A stretch of 64,000 nucleotides of DNA from contig NC_080698.1 of the NCBI RefSeq assembly GCF_030445035.2, forward strand, positions 27,745,294 to 27,809,293, in the 5' to 3' direction. Under the pieces are notes generated by a model. The model saw only the letters and a program-made list of their open reading frames with translations. It was not told where the DNA came from and searched no databases. Both the position numbers and the translations under genes were made by a program. This document shows positions 52,153-63,082 of the stretch, piece after piece. Position 1 is the first letter of the stretch. Each line of letters starts with the position of its first letter. Source of the DNA: Dasypus novemcinctus (lineage: Eukaryota > Chordata > Mammalia > Cingulata > Dasypodidae).

Positions 52153-52240
52153 GTTTTGTTTTTCAGAGGACTGGGGATTGAACCTTGGACCTCATACATG
52201 GGAAGCAGGCGCTCAACCACTTGAGCTACATCTGCTCCCC
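52153..52240 (-). mobile_element. dimer DAS-SINE, antisense, head 1
   Basis: 'ggactggggattgaaccttg', 'gggaagcaggcgctcaacca' and 'cttgagctacatctgctccc' are the reverse-complemented head 1 of the dimer started at 51675. A shared orientation and correct order support one interrupted element. Confidence 0.88.
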
Positions 52241-52289
52241 TTTAAACACTTATAAATGTTAAAAATATAAAATATTAAAAACATTTTAA

Positions 52290-52475
52290 GGGGAGTCGTT
52301 GCTCAATGGGTATAGAGTTTCTATTTGGGGTGACGCAAAAGTTTTGGTAATGGACAGCGGTGATGGAAATACAACATTGTGAATGTAATTAATACCACTG
52401 AATTGCATGAACACTTAAAACTGGCTAAAATGAAAAATTTTGAGTTACATATGTAAAAATTTTTAAAATAATTTA
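52290..52475 (+). mobile_element. L1 3' UTR fragment, sense
   Basis: 'gctcaatgggtatagagttt', 'ctatttggggtgacgcaaaa', 'gttttggtaatggacagcgg', 'aataccactgaattgcatga' and 'acttaaaactggctaaaatg' match L1M 3' UTRs. Confidence 0.85.
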
Positions 52476-53340
52476 AAACATTAAACTTCAAACAAGTTCT
52501 GAGCAAGCCATCAAGATGAAGAAAGTCTCTCAGTTCTTGAGGGGGTGGGGCTGGGAGTTTAACTGCAATGTTGTTATGACTGCAGTGGGTATTGTAATGG
52601 CCCATTCATCCACACGGCACTGCAGTTATTGGCTCATTTCAGGCACGTGTTATTGGAAGCAGGATGTGCAAAATGTACAACCTTGACCTCCAGAATGAGG
52701 AACCCTTGCCAAGCCAACTGAAAGAGACTGTCTCCAGCTAAGGGCTGTGGTTTGAGCAGAGACAAACACTACCTAAAGCAGAGTTCGTTGTTCAACTCTG
52801 CTGAGGATGAGTAAAGTTCACAAGCGCTGGGTTCAGCATGTGTAACCAGCTAGGGACACCAAAGAATGAACATGGACGCAGGCAACAGAAGGTTACTGTA
52901 CACGGGGAACGGAATTCAGATGTGCAGAGGACAGACTTCTGGACCCAGAGGAGCGGACTGGAGTTGAAAAAGAGAAAATAAAGCTTATGATGATTTCTAG
53001 TAAATACTTTTCACCACATAGTTGATAATAAACTTACAGTGTCTCTATCTTCTTATAGAATCTTTTTTGACAATTCAATTGAAGGAGCAGTACGCTAATC
53101 TTTGAGTCAGTTTACAATTTATTAATGCTGGTGTCATCAATCTAGATAGATATTATCTGCCAATCCATAGAGTTGATGAGAAAAGTCAACCAAAAAAATT
53201 TAGGAAATTCCCCCCTAAAAAAAAAAACCTAGGTAGGCTGTGAATTACTTTGAGTTCTGAAATAGATAACCTACAAGCTGTTACTTTTGCTTTGTACCTG
53301 CACCTATCTGTTCAGGGCTATTGGGAAAAGGAATCATAAA
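52476..53340. other. unassigned stretch
   Basis: About 865 bases; no repeat recognised. It ends in an A-run with 'cccccctaaaaaaaaaaa' near 53212-53227. Confidence 0.45.
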
Positions 53341-53344
53341 CTGT

Positions 53345-54035
53345 CAACACCTCTTCAACCTCCTCCCTTGCCCAAGCCACCATCACTTTCACCTGGCCCA
53401 GTGTGATAGCCTAGTTGGTCTTCCTGGCCCTTGTCTTGCTTCCCACAGTCCACAGTCTTTTTAAAAGGTATATGTCCTCATTTCATGCCCCTACTTAAAC
53501 TTTTCAAATGGCGTCCCATTCCTTGTACTTCTAAGCTTAAGTAAAGGTCCTGATGGACGTAATTCCGCCCTGGCGCCCTGGGGCCCAGCCATGCCCCTGA
53601 CCCTGTGTTTCACCCCCAACCTGCTCTCAACAGTCACTCCAGGCTTCTGTCTGTTCTCTGAACTCACCTGACACTTTGCAGCCTCTGAGACTTTGCCATT
53701 GCTAGTCCCTCTGCCTGGAATAGCCTACCATTAGTTTTGACATGGGTACTTCTTACTCAGGCCCCACTTGATAGGTCACTTGCTCAGAGAGGCTTTTCTG
53801 CGGCTCCCCATTAAAATTAGATCCTCTGTTCTCTTTTTCTTGTCCATCCCCCTCAACTATAACACTTATCATAATTGGTAATGCTATTTTTATCTGAGTG
53901 ATTACACATTTAACATCAGCCATCCACTACACTGTAACAGGGAAAACGCACATCTTATTTATCAATACATCTTCAGCATCTAGCAGGTAACCCGGTACAT
54001 AACAGTTACTCAGTCAATACTTGCTGAACAAGAAA
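53345..54035 (+). mobile_element. L2 LINE 3' region and UTR, sense, longest in window
   Basis: Starts within the last coding part of L2 ('gtcttcctggcccttgtctt', 'acttttcaaatggcgtccca') and runs through the UTR ('gggcccagccatgcccctga', 'acttgctcagagaggctttt', 'aacacttatcataattggta', 'actgtaacagggaaaacgca', 'catcttcagcatctagcagg', 'cagtcaatacttgctgaaca'). About 690 bases with no interruption. The L2 protein frame is lost. Confidence 0.93.
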
Positions 54036-54875
54036 ACTTTAATTATGATATATTCACTGCAGTCAGAAAGAAGACAGATGGAGACATCTTATAAACAAGC
54101 CACATGCATGCTTGAAGAGTCTGAGTTACTTTTATTCGTGTCCAGATATCTTGTTAAATTCTAATGTCATGACGATGGGGGCAATTTGACAAGTCATGTA
54201 ACCTTCAATTATATTTGACTTGACTTTCTCAAACAGAAGGGGACAATGCCAGGCTTGCAAATGGATTTATAAAATTTCCAGGGTTAAAACACATGCAAAG
54301 AAATTCCACCGTTTTCCTTGGTTTCTGCTTTTATTTTTCCCGAAATCATCATGACTAAGAATCAGTCCAGGCTTGACACCAGGAGAGTGATGAAACGAGC
54401 TGAGGACGTGAGCAACAACTGGCCTGAAATCCGCATAATCACAGGTTAGACCCACCTTTTCAGGAAAGCCCAGAGCAAGGAGTGGAGCCGGGAGGGGCAG
54501 AGGATAATCCCTTTCTTTTCTTAACCTTTGCTGAATGCTTTTAGGCCCACCTGGAGCAGGGCAGTGAGAAGCGTTTTTAAAAAATGAACAACTTAATTCT
54601 TGAAACCCTCCAAGAGAAGGAATGCCACAAAATCTCCACAGGGATGTGGTGAAGATGAAATGGAATAATCCATGGAAAGGATTTAGCCAAGTGGTGTCTC
54701 ACCGCGAGTGCTCCGTCACACTGCTGGTGAGGGTTTTTAGGATTCACTAACGCTGGGTGAGCCTCTTTCAAATATTGGAAGCCTGTGCTGATTATCCTAG
54801 AACTTTTCTAGCCAGAAGGTTTTTGCTCAATCAAACCTTGAGTCCCTTGCACTCACCATCTTTCATTTCCTTTAA
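54036..54875. other. unassigned stretch
   Basis: About 840 bases; no recognised element. Minus frames 54267-54455 and 54577-54771 have no recognisable domain. Confidence 0.45.
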
Positions 54876-54879
54876 TATT

Positions 54880-55262
54880 TCTTTCTCTCATCTCCCCCCG
54901 CCCCCCTTCTCTGCTCTCTGTGTCCATTCACTGTGTGTTCTTCTGGGACTGCTTCTATCCTCAGTAGCACCGGGAATCTGTGTTTCTTTTCCTTATGTCA
55001 TCTTGCTGTGTCAGCTCTTCATGTCTGTGGCACCATTCCTGGGCAGGCTGCACTTTCTCTCGTGCTGGGCGGCTCTCCTTACGGGGTGCATGTGGGGCTC
55101 CTACACGGGGGACACCCCTGAGTGGCAGGGCACTCCCTGTGCGCATCAACACTGTGCACGGGCCAGCTCCACACGGGTCAAGGAAGTCCAGAATCTGAAC
55201 CACGGACCTACCTCCCATGTGGTAGGCGGACGCTGTATCCATTGGGCCAAGTCCACTTCCCT
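54880..55262 (-). mobile_element. long DAS-SINE, antisense
   Basis: Reverse-complemented tail 'aatatttctttctctcatct', body ('gtggcaccattcctgggcag', 'gacacccctgagtggcaggg') and head ('aatctgaaccacgg', 'gccaagtccacttccctc'). The B box is altered in this copy ('ctgaaccac'). A stretch after 'ggggtgcatgtggggctcc' lacks the usual 'gcgctccttgcgc' block. Confidence 0.95.
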
Positions 55263-56864
55263 CTTCCTCTTTTCTTAAGATAAGAAATTAGAAAGTAACT
55301 AACGATTTCACTCTAACTATGTCTGCAGATAGTTGGGGTGAATCCTAGGGACCTAACAATTAGTCAAACAGCTAAACCTAGATTTTCCCCTCTCTTTCCT
55401 CGCCCTTGTTATTTGGGTAACTGCATCAATTCTACACTTCATTTTGCATGTACTGCCTGAGTCTAAGCTGTGCAAAAAGGGACGTCCTTAATGAATTCCT
55501 TTGAATAGCCTTCCATCTGGGGAGGAGAGGGCCCCTCTGGTTCAGAAACAAAGGAACCATCCATCCACCAAGGCCTTTCTTCTCTATTAAGTATCTCTTG
55601 AATTTCAAAGGAGGACTTGGAATTTCAGTCCCAATCTTAACTGCAGCTCCAGAACTGCAGTTTATTTTCTTTGTGCCTTTAAGACCAGAAAACACCACAG
55701 GCAACAAAATAACTGTTCCTATTTTTCTTGGGTTCAAAACAAGACCAGATTCCAACCTTAAGCTTACCATTTCATTGTAACCAAGTAGTGCATGATAATC
55801 AGCTCAAGAAAACACTTTCCTTCCAAACAGGGATATGGCTACTCGCAGCAACAGCTGTATTTTGCTAGCCGGTCCTCATGTTAAAGATTGACAGTGTTCA
55901 ATTCTGTCACTTGGCTTGCCAACTGTTCCTCTTCCTAGAGCTGCCCAGTTGCTTCTGGGGCCCTTGAAGTGGTTTCCTCGCTAGTTAAAGCTCCAAATGA
56001 CAATGCGGCCTTCTAGTCGGACTGAAGAATGGAATTCCCTGTTTATATCTACAAGGCTTCTCTCCCTCTCCTTTTAAACATATGCAGTCACCGCAGAAAC
56101 TGGAACCAGATTAAAAGAAACGCTGGCTTTTAGGCGAGTTTGAAAAACGTGAAGCTGGGAGTCGGCTTCCAGCTCTTCCTCTCCATCCCTTTCTGTGTTA
56201 GTGATTCATTTGGTCTAATCCATCATCGATTCATCATGCTCGTCCATCAGAACCTTCAAAGCAAACCCTACAGCTGCTTTTGCCATTTATCAATGGGAAA
56301 TAAAAGAGAATGGGGGGAAAGTAAGGAAAACATGTCACCACCTTCCGGAGCCTGGGATAATGGGTGTGAAAAAAGGGTGGAGGGAAAGCTTATCTAATGA
56401 AACCCAGAGCCTTCCTTGGACGGGAGTTGGTGAACAAAGGATTATAACTGAGAGCAAGACCAGCAGCCAGTCTGCAATAAAGTTTCAGGGATAAAGCCTG
56501 CCAGGCACAAAGGTTTAGTGGGAAACAAGAGGAATGTGTATGGAATGATACCCACTCTACGGGAGTTGGATGCCTACACATATTTGTAGAAATTAGTTCT
56601 CTGTGACCAGTATCCCAGTTTTCAGCTGTGCAATATAACCTAGGGATGGGGGGTGGGAGGCAGACGTTTGACCTGAAAGCCCTTCCACACAGACTGGGAA
56701 ATGACTGCTGTAGTAGTTCACAGCTCTCATTCTCATTACGTACCTTAAAAGTCACCTGCCGTTTAAATACTGCCGATGGGTGTTTTAGTTGTGAATTTGT
56801 AATGCACCAGGTTTTGCTCTCAGATTTGAGAATCAACAAGCCAGGGCTATGGCATGGTGAGTCG
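55263..56864. other. long unassigned stretch
   Basis: About 1.6 kb with no recognised interspersed repeat. Several frames overlap on both strands (55432-55770 minus, 55598-55780 plus, 56390-56839 minus, 56628-57074 plus) and none has a recognisable domain. A third repeat-poor block. Confidence 0.5.
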
Positions 56865-56865
56865 A

Positions 56866-57475
56866 GTCCATTTCTAGGAATTCAGCCTACATATTTATAT
56901 CCAAGTGAAATCCCTATATGTAGAAGGTTAGTCTTTAGAGTATTCTCTGTAATAGCAAAAGGTAGACACAGCCTAAATGCTCCCCAGATCTTCATTAATA
57001 ATGGCATAATATGGAGTTCATTAATAATGGCAGAATATGGAAGCAAACTGTGGGAGTACTGTGGAATACAATAAAAGTTGCCTCCACAATACAAGGAGCC
57101 AAATACTGATATGTGCCATAACACAGGTGCATCTCAAAAACAGAAACAAAGATAACATACTGTGTGATTCTACTTACAGGACATTCTAAAACAGGCAAAG
57201 CTATTTTATGGTCGAAAAGAACAATATTTGCCTCTGGGCCTATGAGTGTGGGAAACTACCGGGAAAGGGCATGAGGGAAGTTTCTGCAGTGATATTAGTG
57301 TTCTTTATCTTGAAAGGGATTTGGGTTATTCAAACATATTTATTTGTCAAAGCTCCGTGAGTACACACCTAAGATTGGTGCACTTTTCAAAACTCAGGGA
57401 CTATTTACTTATGAGTTGTGCATTCTGTTATATGTATATTTTACAGAGAAAGAAAAAAAACTAAACAAATATCGA
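56866..57475 (+). mobile_element. L1M 3' UTR, sense
   Basis: 'gtccatttctaggaattcag', 'atatccaagtgaaatcccta', 'tctctgtaatagcaaaaggt', 'catactgtgtgattctactt', 'aaacaggcaaagctatttta' and 'gtacacacctaagattggtg' follow an old L1 3' UTR in order. A local doubling of 'gttcattaataatggca' occurs near 56990-57032. Confidence 0.8.
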
Positions 57476-57534
57476 AATATTTAGGTGAAAGGGTATCTCT
57501 GGCTTTAATTTGAAATGCATCAAAAATAAGATTG

Positions 57535-57743
57535 AGGAACAGATGTTGCTCAAGTGGTTGAGCACCTCCTTCCCACATGGGAAGTCCTGGTGCCTCCTAA
57601 AAACAAATAAACAAACAAGCAAACGAATGGAAAAACCAACACAGGGGAGCAGATGTGGCTCAGTGGTTGAGCACTGGCTTCCCACATATGAGGTCCTGGG
57701 TTCAATCTCCTGCCCTAGTACCTAAAAGAAAAAAAAAAAAAAA
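57535..57743 (+). mobile_element. dimer DAS-SINE with broken first B box, sense
   Basis: Head 1 'ggaacagatgttgctcaagt' passes from 'gggaagtcctggt' straight to 'gcctcctaaaa', lacking the 'gggttcagttcc' B box. The spacer 'aaacaaacaagcaaacgaat' and head 2 'gatgtggctcagtggttgag' with B box 'gggttcaatctc' follow, then A15. It lies between two L1M 3' end fragments. Confidence 0.95.
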
Positions 57744-58205
57744 TAGATTAGTAATACAAAGATGGAAGATGGGTAGATGTTTGCTGAGCAAGCATAGTAA
57801 AATGTTAATGGTAAAATTTAGCTGGTGGGTATATAGATGTTCACTGTAAAAGTCCTTAAACTTTGCTCTAATTTGAAAATTTTCATCAAATATTAAGAAA
57901 ATAAAGAATGAAGAAGCTCTTTCAGCCTGATATGGACTGATCTCCAGTTTTAAGTGAAAAAGCAACAATGTTCACAGTATGCTACCAATTGTAGAGAAAA
58001 AGAAGCAAGAATGCCTATAAGCACCTGCTACTATGTATATACATCATTGCTGGAGGGAGAGCCTAGGAACAGATTACCATGGTTATTTAGAGGAGGGAAA
58101 ATGGGTTCTTGCTGGCTGGGAGGGACAAGAGGGCATATTTTGGATTTTTACCTTTGGATTTTGTGTAATATGTGAATGTATTACCTGGTCAATTAAAAAA
58201 AAGGG
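57744..58205 (+). mobile_element. L1M 3' UTR, sense
   Basis: 'tggtgggtatatagatgttc', 'actgtaaaagtccttaaact' and 'gaaaattttcatcaaatatt' close one 3' end near 57905; 'cctgatatggactgatctcc', 'agttttaagtgaaaaagcaa', 'cacagtatgctaccaattgt', 'tttggattttgtgtaatatg' and 'tgaatgtattacctggtcaa' then follow to a second 3' end and A tail. Either two L1 fragments or one rearranged copy. Confidence 0.82.
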
Positions 58206-58289
58206 GGGAAGGATATAGTCTGAGCCATCTCAAATGTCTACAACTGATTCCCCTTGCATGGCTGACATTTGGAATGTATTCTGTTAATA

Positions 58290-58770
58290 TGCACTCAGTT
58301 CACCCATGTCACTAATCTCTTGTGTGCCAGGCCTTGTGCTAGACCCTGGGGATCAGACAGAGAACAAAACCCAGAAATGGTCCTTGCCCTCAGGGACCTT
58401 CGTGTCTGGTAGACCCAATTAAAGGCCAGGTGCGTGGTGGAATGCGTGGAAGTCCTGTGGTGACCTAATCTGTTCTGGGGTAATAGTGGGTCACGGGGCA
58501 TCTTTGTTCGATTCATCTTTGTGCACTGGTACCTGAAGGATCCAAAGCTGGGGTGGGATGGGGGTGGACTGTAGATGGCATCCTGCAGGGATAAGAGCAT
58601 GCACAATGGGAAGGAGCTTAGTGGTTCAGGTTCCTGAAAGAAGACTAGAATGACAGATCACAGAGAACAGGGAGGACTGAGACGTGAGATGAGGAGACAG
58701 CAGTGGGGACCAAGCCTTCGGGATATTGGTCTTTATCCTGTCATTGAACATCATAACTTACTGTCTGAAC
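58290..58770 (-). mobile_element. L2 LINE 3' region, antisense
   Basis: 'cttgtgtgccaggccttgtg', 'ctagaccctggggatcagac', 'agagaacaaaacccagaaat', 'cttgccctcagggaccttcg' and 'tggtctttatcctgtcattg' follow reverse-complemented L2. The middle third is diverged. Confidence 0.8.
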
Positions 58771-60001
58771 ATCCTTTGTATGTCTAAATAAGTGTGGTTT
58801 TTTTTTTTCTCTCTCTCTGTATTTGCTATATTTCCCCTCACAAACTATAAGAGATCATCAGAGTAGAGTTTGCTTCAGCTCTTCCCTGGAGAAACAAAGC
58901 CTGTCACTAAAACTCTAAACATACCAGATGCTCGTATCTCCTTGCCCTCTCTTTCTCAGGGTACACTGACCCAAGTTCCAAAGGCCAGAGCCTGCATGCC
59001 CTACCCGAGCGCTTTCTCTGTTCCTCTTCGCCCCATGGAGCTGGCAGACAGGTATCTTAGAGTGAATGTCTTTTGGGAGCCGCCTTCAACCAGTGACTGA
59101 TGGGAGTTGTATATGCATATCCCAGCTTATCCATTTGGCTTTCACAGTCCTTTCCCCTTTCCTCAGTGGAAACGGGAAGAGAGTTGGTTTCGATGAATTC
59201 AGTTGCAGAACTCGGACTTGGTCAGGATCTTAGGTCTTTTGATCTCCAAACCCGGGTATCATCAGAAGAGTAAGTATTGCTTCTCACATTTTCTTCTAAA
59301 GATCCCAGCTATTATTTCTTTGACATTTAATCTCATTAAACATAATCAGAGAAGAAGAGCTGATTTAAAACTTGTATTGCTTCCATTTTCTGTCAAGTTG
59401 GCTGACTGACTCATACTTTTAGCATATGTTTGCTTCATTCTCTTCCATGATATTCCAACTGCACCAATACCAATAGTCTCTTTGAAATCACCATGAAGAA
59501 AATAAATAGTGCTGAGTAGTGTGGTTGGAACACAAAAATATTCATTTGACTAATTTATTTCTGAAGGACTTTTACCTTTAAATGAATACATACTTGGTAT
59601 AGGCAATTCTCTACATATCATTTTTTATGTTTTTCACTTGTTATTTTTGAAAAATTATGGGATTTTTCTCAGAGATCAGAGAAGAATTCTATGGTAAGGG
59701 GAGATTTTCTCAGCTGACTGCTGCCATTCTATCCAGGTTTCATTTCCCTTAATCAAGAAGAGCCTTGGTGTCTCATCTGGCTTTCCCTCCCTTGGCAGAA
59801 TGAGGCTGATTTTGGGCGGGCCTCTGTGAATGACTCAAAGCAAAATGCTTTTAGTTGGGAAGGCAAAGGACCAAGATAATTTTCACGCTGGGATTACTTG
59901 TCCAGATGGTTTGAGCGGACTTTTCTTGGCGTGCTTGTAAGAACACAGAAATTTTCAGGGGAAACCAGAGAAGGGAACAGAGAAGAGAATAGGTGTGTGT
60001 G
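58771..60001. other. unassigned stretch
   Basis: About 1.2 kb. T-run with CT at 58800-58820. Plus frame 58870-59100 has no recognisable domain. A fourth repeat-poor block. Confidence 0.5.
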
Positions 60002-60034
60002 TGTGGGGGGGGGGGGGGGGGGGGCGGGGGGGGG
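60002..60034 (+). repeat. poly-G tract with potential to form G-quadruplex
   Basis: A near-continuous run of G from 60005 to 60034, broken by one C, preceded by (GT)n at 59992-60003. More than four GGG blocks are available for a quadruplex. Such runs are error-prone in sequencing. Confidence 0.9.
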
Positions 60035-60370
60035 GATTGCCAGCTATGGCAGAGGTCAGAAAAAATGTTGGATTCCACAAAATGGCACCAGCCAGCTGAA
60101 TTGGAATTGGTCCTAGTCACATTTGGCAATGACACCCCTCTCCTTTTTTCAAGAGTGTGGACTTTCCGTCTTCATAGCAAGATGTACCTGGCTCTCCTAT
60201 CAGGGAACAGAGGAGGGAAGAATTAGCGTGAAAGTCACAGTGTTGATAGAGATAATAACTGAGGCTCGGCACAAATCACCACTGGAAAATGTGTGCAAAA
60301 CTCCTGTGTGCCTGCATGGGACACTGAGCTGGGTGGGTCAGGAGGCAATTTTAAAGCAACACATCTGACT
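60035..60370. other. unassigned sequence
   Basis: No recognised element. Frames over the G-run (59851-60135 minus, 59898-60226 plus) are low-complexity readings. Confidence 0.45.
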
Positions 60371-60500
60371 TGGTAACAGATGATAGTGATGATAGCACAA
60401 CTCTGTGAATGCCACTAACTCCCTTGAAGTGTATAGTTAAAAGTGGTTAAAACGGGAAATTTTGAGTTATGTTTATGTTTCCACAATTTAAAAAAAGGCA
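60371..60500 (+). mobile_element. L1 3' UTR fragment, sense
   Basis: 'gatagcacaactctgtgaat', 'gccactaactcccttgaagt' and 'taaaagtggttaaaacggga' with 'aattttgagttatgttta' match the L1 3' UTR end. (AC)n follows at 60500-60520. Confidence 0.85.
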
Positions 60501-60599
60501 ACACACACACATACACACAACAAGTTTTGTTAGACCTGGAAACAGCACGGTCAGACAATTCACTCTGAGAGCCTCAGCAGCCACTGTTTAAAGACATAG

Positions 60600-61225
60600 G
60601 GCTGAGAAGTGATAGAATATTCAGATGGCCCCCAAGATTCCAGGCCCTTGGTACACACACACTTTCTGCCAGAATCTCCAGATTCTGCCAAGCATGAATC
60701 TAGACACTGCTGTGAAAGAATCTTGCAGATATAATTAAGATCGCAAATCAGTTGACCTTAAGAGCAGGTCATCTACGTGAGGCTGACCTAATCATATGAG
60801 CCCTTTAAAAGCAGAGCATTTTCTCTGGCTTGTGGCAGAAAAAAGAGTCAGAGAGATAAGCTCCTGCTAAGCTGGAAGAAAGCAAACATCCATGTTTGTG
60901 AAAAGCCCTTGAGGACCACGTGGCAAGGAAGTGCAGGTGACCTCTAGTTCCTGACAGCAGTCCCTGGCTGCCAACTAGCAGGAAAATGGGACCTCAGTCC
61001 CATAACTGCAAGGAAATGAACTTGACCAATAATCAGTGCACTGGGAAGAGGCCCAGGTGCCCCAGGAGAGAACTATAGTCCTGGCTCACAGCTTGATTTC
61101 GCCCTGGTGAGACCCGAGCAGAGAATCTAGCCACACCATGTCTGGACTTCTGACCTACAGAAACCGTGAGATTATACACTTATGTTGCTGTAAGCTGCTA
61201 ATTTTGTGGTCATTTCTACACAGCA
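60600..61225 (+). mobile_element. MLT1-like LTR (ERVL-MaLR), sense, long
   Basis: 'agatataattaagatcgcaa', 'atcagttgaccttaagagca', 'tgacctaatcatatgagccc', 'tttaaaagcagagcattttc', 'ctgcaaggaaatgaacttga', 'ggacttctgacctacagaaa' and 'ccgtgagattatacacttat' are in MaLR sense order. It ends near 'ctacacagcaatagaga'. At about 625 bases it is longer than the other MLT1-type LTRs here. Confidence 0.82.
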
Positions 61226-61307
61226 ATAGAGAAGTTCTACATAAGAAAATGGTTATATTAATAGAGAGGCAGTGTAGAATGAGCCCTTTCATCAACTTTT
61301 TCTGATT

Positions 61308-61640
61308 GGGAAGCAGATGTGGTTCAAGTGACTGAGTTCCCACCTACCACAAAGGAGGTCCCAGGTTTGGTTCTTGGTGCCTCCTAAAGAAGACAAGCAA
61401 GACAGAGAGCTGACGTGACGGGCAGGCACAGTGAGATGATGTAACAAGAGACATGAGGAAAACATAATGAGAGACACAACACAGCAGGCAGCAGATGTGA
61501 CTCAGAATCTGGAGTTCGGTTCCTGGTGACTCCTGAAAAAAAGACCAGCACACAACAAACAGACACAACAAATTCAAACAATGAGGGAATGGGGAGAAAT
61601 AAAAAAATAAAAAAAAAAATACATCTTTAAAAAAATTTTT
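61308..61640 (+). mobile_element. two-head composite DAS-SINE, head 2 degraded, sense
   Basis: Head 1 'gggaagcagatgtggttcaa' with B box 'aggtttggttctt', body ('acagtgagatgatgtaacaa'), head 2 'ggcagcagatgtgactcaga' missing its middle (goes straight to 'ggagttcggttcc'), tail 'aaaatacatctttaaaaaaa'. Target word 'tctgatt' at 61301-61307 and 61645-61651. Confidence 0.93.
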
Positions 61641-61651
61641 TTTCTCTGATT

Positions 61652-61865
61652 AAAATCCTGGCTCCACCACTTACTACCTGGGAAATTTTGAACAGGCTAC
61701 CTAACTGCTCTAAATCTCAGTTTCCTCATAGGTAAAGTGAGATGAAAATAACAGATAAGATTAAAATATTGTTATAGGGGTTAAATGAAATAATATGAAT
61801 CAAATTCTAAACATGATGCTTGGCACTTAAGGAATGTTCACAAAATAAGGGTTATCGTCCGCAGC
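61652..61865 (+). mobile_element. MIR SINE, sense
   Basis: 'aatcctggctccaccactta', 'ctacctgggaaattttgaac', 'taaatctcagtttcctcata' and 'catgatgcttggcacttaag' are MIR from head to tail. Confidence 0.88.
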
Positions 61866-61914
61866 TATGATTTGTGGAACACAGAGTAAGTATACGAAAA
61901 CATATTACATGGGG

Positions 61915-62070
61915 GCTTTCCAGATAATAATCATCACAGCAACCCTGTGAGATTGGAATTATTATGCCCATAGCCCAGGGCTATGCGAGTGAGATGAGGA
62001 GCCAGGACTAAAATACAGGGCTCTTAGACTCCAAACCCCATCCTCTGAACCTCTTAAAATTCTAAGCACA
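61915..62070 (-). mobile_element. MIR SINE, antisense, partial
   Basis: 'atcatcacagcaaccctgtg', 'agattggaattattatgccc', 'gccaggactaaaatacaggg' and 'cttagactccaaaccccat' are the reverse-complemented MIR. Confidence 0.8.
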
Positions 62071-62234
62071 CTGTTCAAGGTGAAGAGCTGATGGTCCTCA
62101 GCTGCTTCTCTTAGGAGCATCAGGGAAATAGGCTGGGATTCCTGGCCTGCTGGATCTCTCGGAATGGATCCAAAATGGTCACCAGTGCTCCAGCCACGGT
62201 TTCTATCCGCGGGGATTCTCTCCCCTGGGTCCCA

Positions 62235-62431
62235 CGGTGTGGTCACCTCCTAGTCACCCTCCACACCTCAACCCAAACCTCGCCTCCTCAGGACGGCCTT
62301 CCCTGACCCCACAGACCAGACCCGATCCGCCTCGATGCACTCTCATCAGGGCCCTCTCCTTTGCAAGCGCTCACGTTTTATACTTACGGAGCAGACCACT
62401 GGGTCTCATCTGGGGTCCTCTTTGCTGCCCA
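62235..62431 (+). mobile_element. L2 LINE, sense, segment 1
   Basis: 'acctcaacccaaacctcgcc', 'tcctcaggacggccttccct' and 'gaccccacagaccagacccg' are the L2 3' region; the text is then broken by MER20. Confidence 0.8.
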
Positions 62432-62610
62432 CGGGACATTTGTGAATGCCTGGGGACTTCTTGGCTGTGGCCGTGGGGAGCGGTGGTGGTGGTGCTGACG
62501 GCAGGTAGCGGGAAGAGGCTGGGGATCCTGCGATGTGCAGGTCGGCCTCCAGGAGCAAAGAATTATCCGGTCCACACAGTTATTAGTGTTGAAACTGAGA
62601 AACCCTGCCC
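62432..62610 (+). mobile_element. MER20 (hAT-Charlie) inserted in L2, sense
   Basis: 'cgggacatttgtgaatgcct', 'ggggacttcttggctgtggc', 'ggtggtgctgacggcaggta', 'ggctggggatcctgcgatgt', 'caaagaattatccggtccac' and 'ttgaaactgagaaaccctg' follow MER20 to its terminal inverted repeat. Left edge a little short. MER20 has been implicated in endometrial gene regulation in placental mammals; whether this copy acts is unknown. Confidence 0.88.
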
Positions 62611-62715
62611 TGTACTGTAGACTCCGTAGGGCTGGGATTGCATCCTTTTCCCCTGGTGTTTGGATGCCCAGTGCCTAGGCTGGTACTCTCAAGAAAAATG
62701 TATTGACTGGAAGGA
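62611..62715 (+). mobile_element. L2 LINE 3' end, sense, segment 2
   Basis: 'gtactgtagactccgtaggg', 'ctgggattgcatccttttcc', 'gatgcccagtgcctaggctg' and 'aaaatgtattgactggaagg' finish the L2 3' end interrupted by MER20. Confidence 0.85.
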
Positions 62716-63070
62716 AGATAGTGTATCGCAGGTCAATCTGACAGCTAGCTCTACTCACTTCCTGCAATTGCAGGAAACTGCCTTCAGTGGCAAGGAGGAA
62801 CTTTGAAACATATATACCTCCTTGGAGGGGGGGAGACAAATGGGCAAAGATAGGTCCTGGGTGAAGCAGTTAGAGGTCCTTATTCTTCACTGTTGGCAGT
62901 CCTGGCCTCTCGTGCTTTTTCTAAAAGTTTAACTGATTTTTCTTTTTCCAGAAATACTCTATGATCAATGTGGAAAACTAGGAAATGCAGATGAACCCAA
63001 AGAAAATTTAAAAAAAGAAAAAAAGCTAAAACAAAAAACCAAAAACCCCACAATCCTATTATCTACATAT
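62716..63070. other. unassigned sequence
   Basis: About 355 bases. A-rich text at 63000-63050 lies before the SINE; possibly an old LINE fragment. Confidence 0.4.
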
Positions 63071-63082
63071 AAAAGCTGTTAA

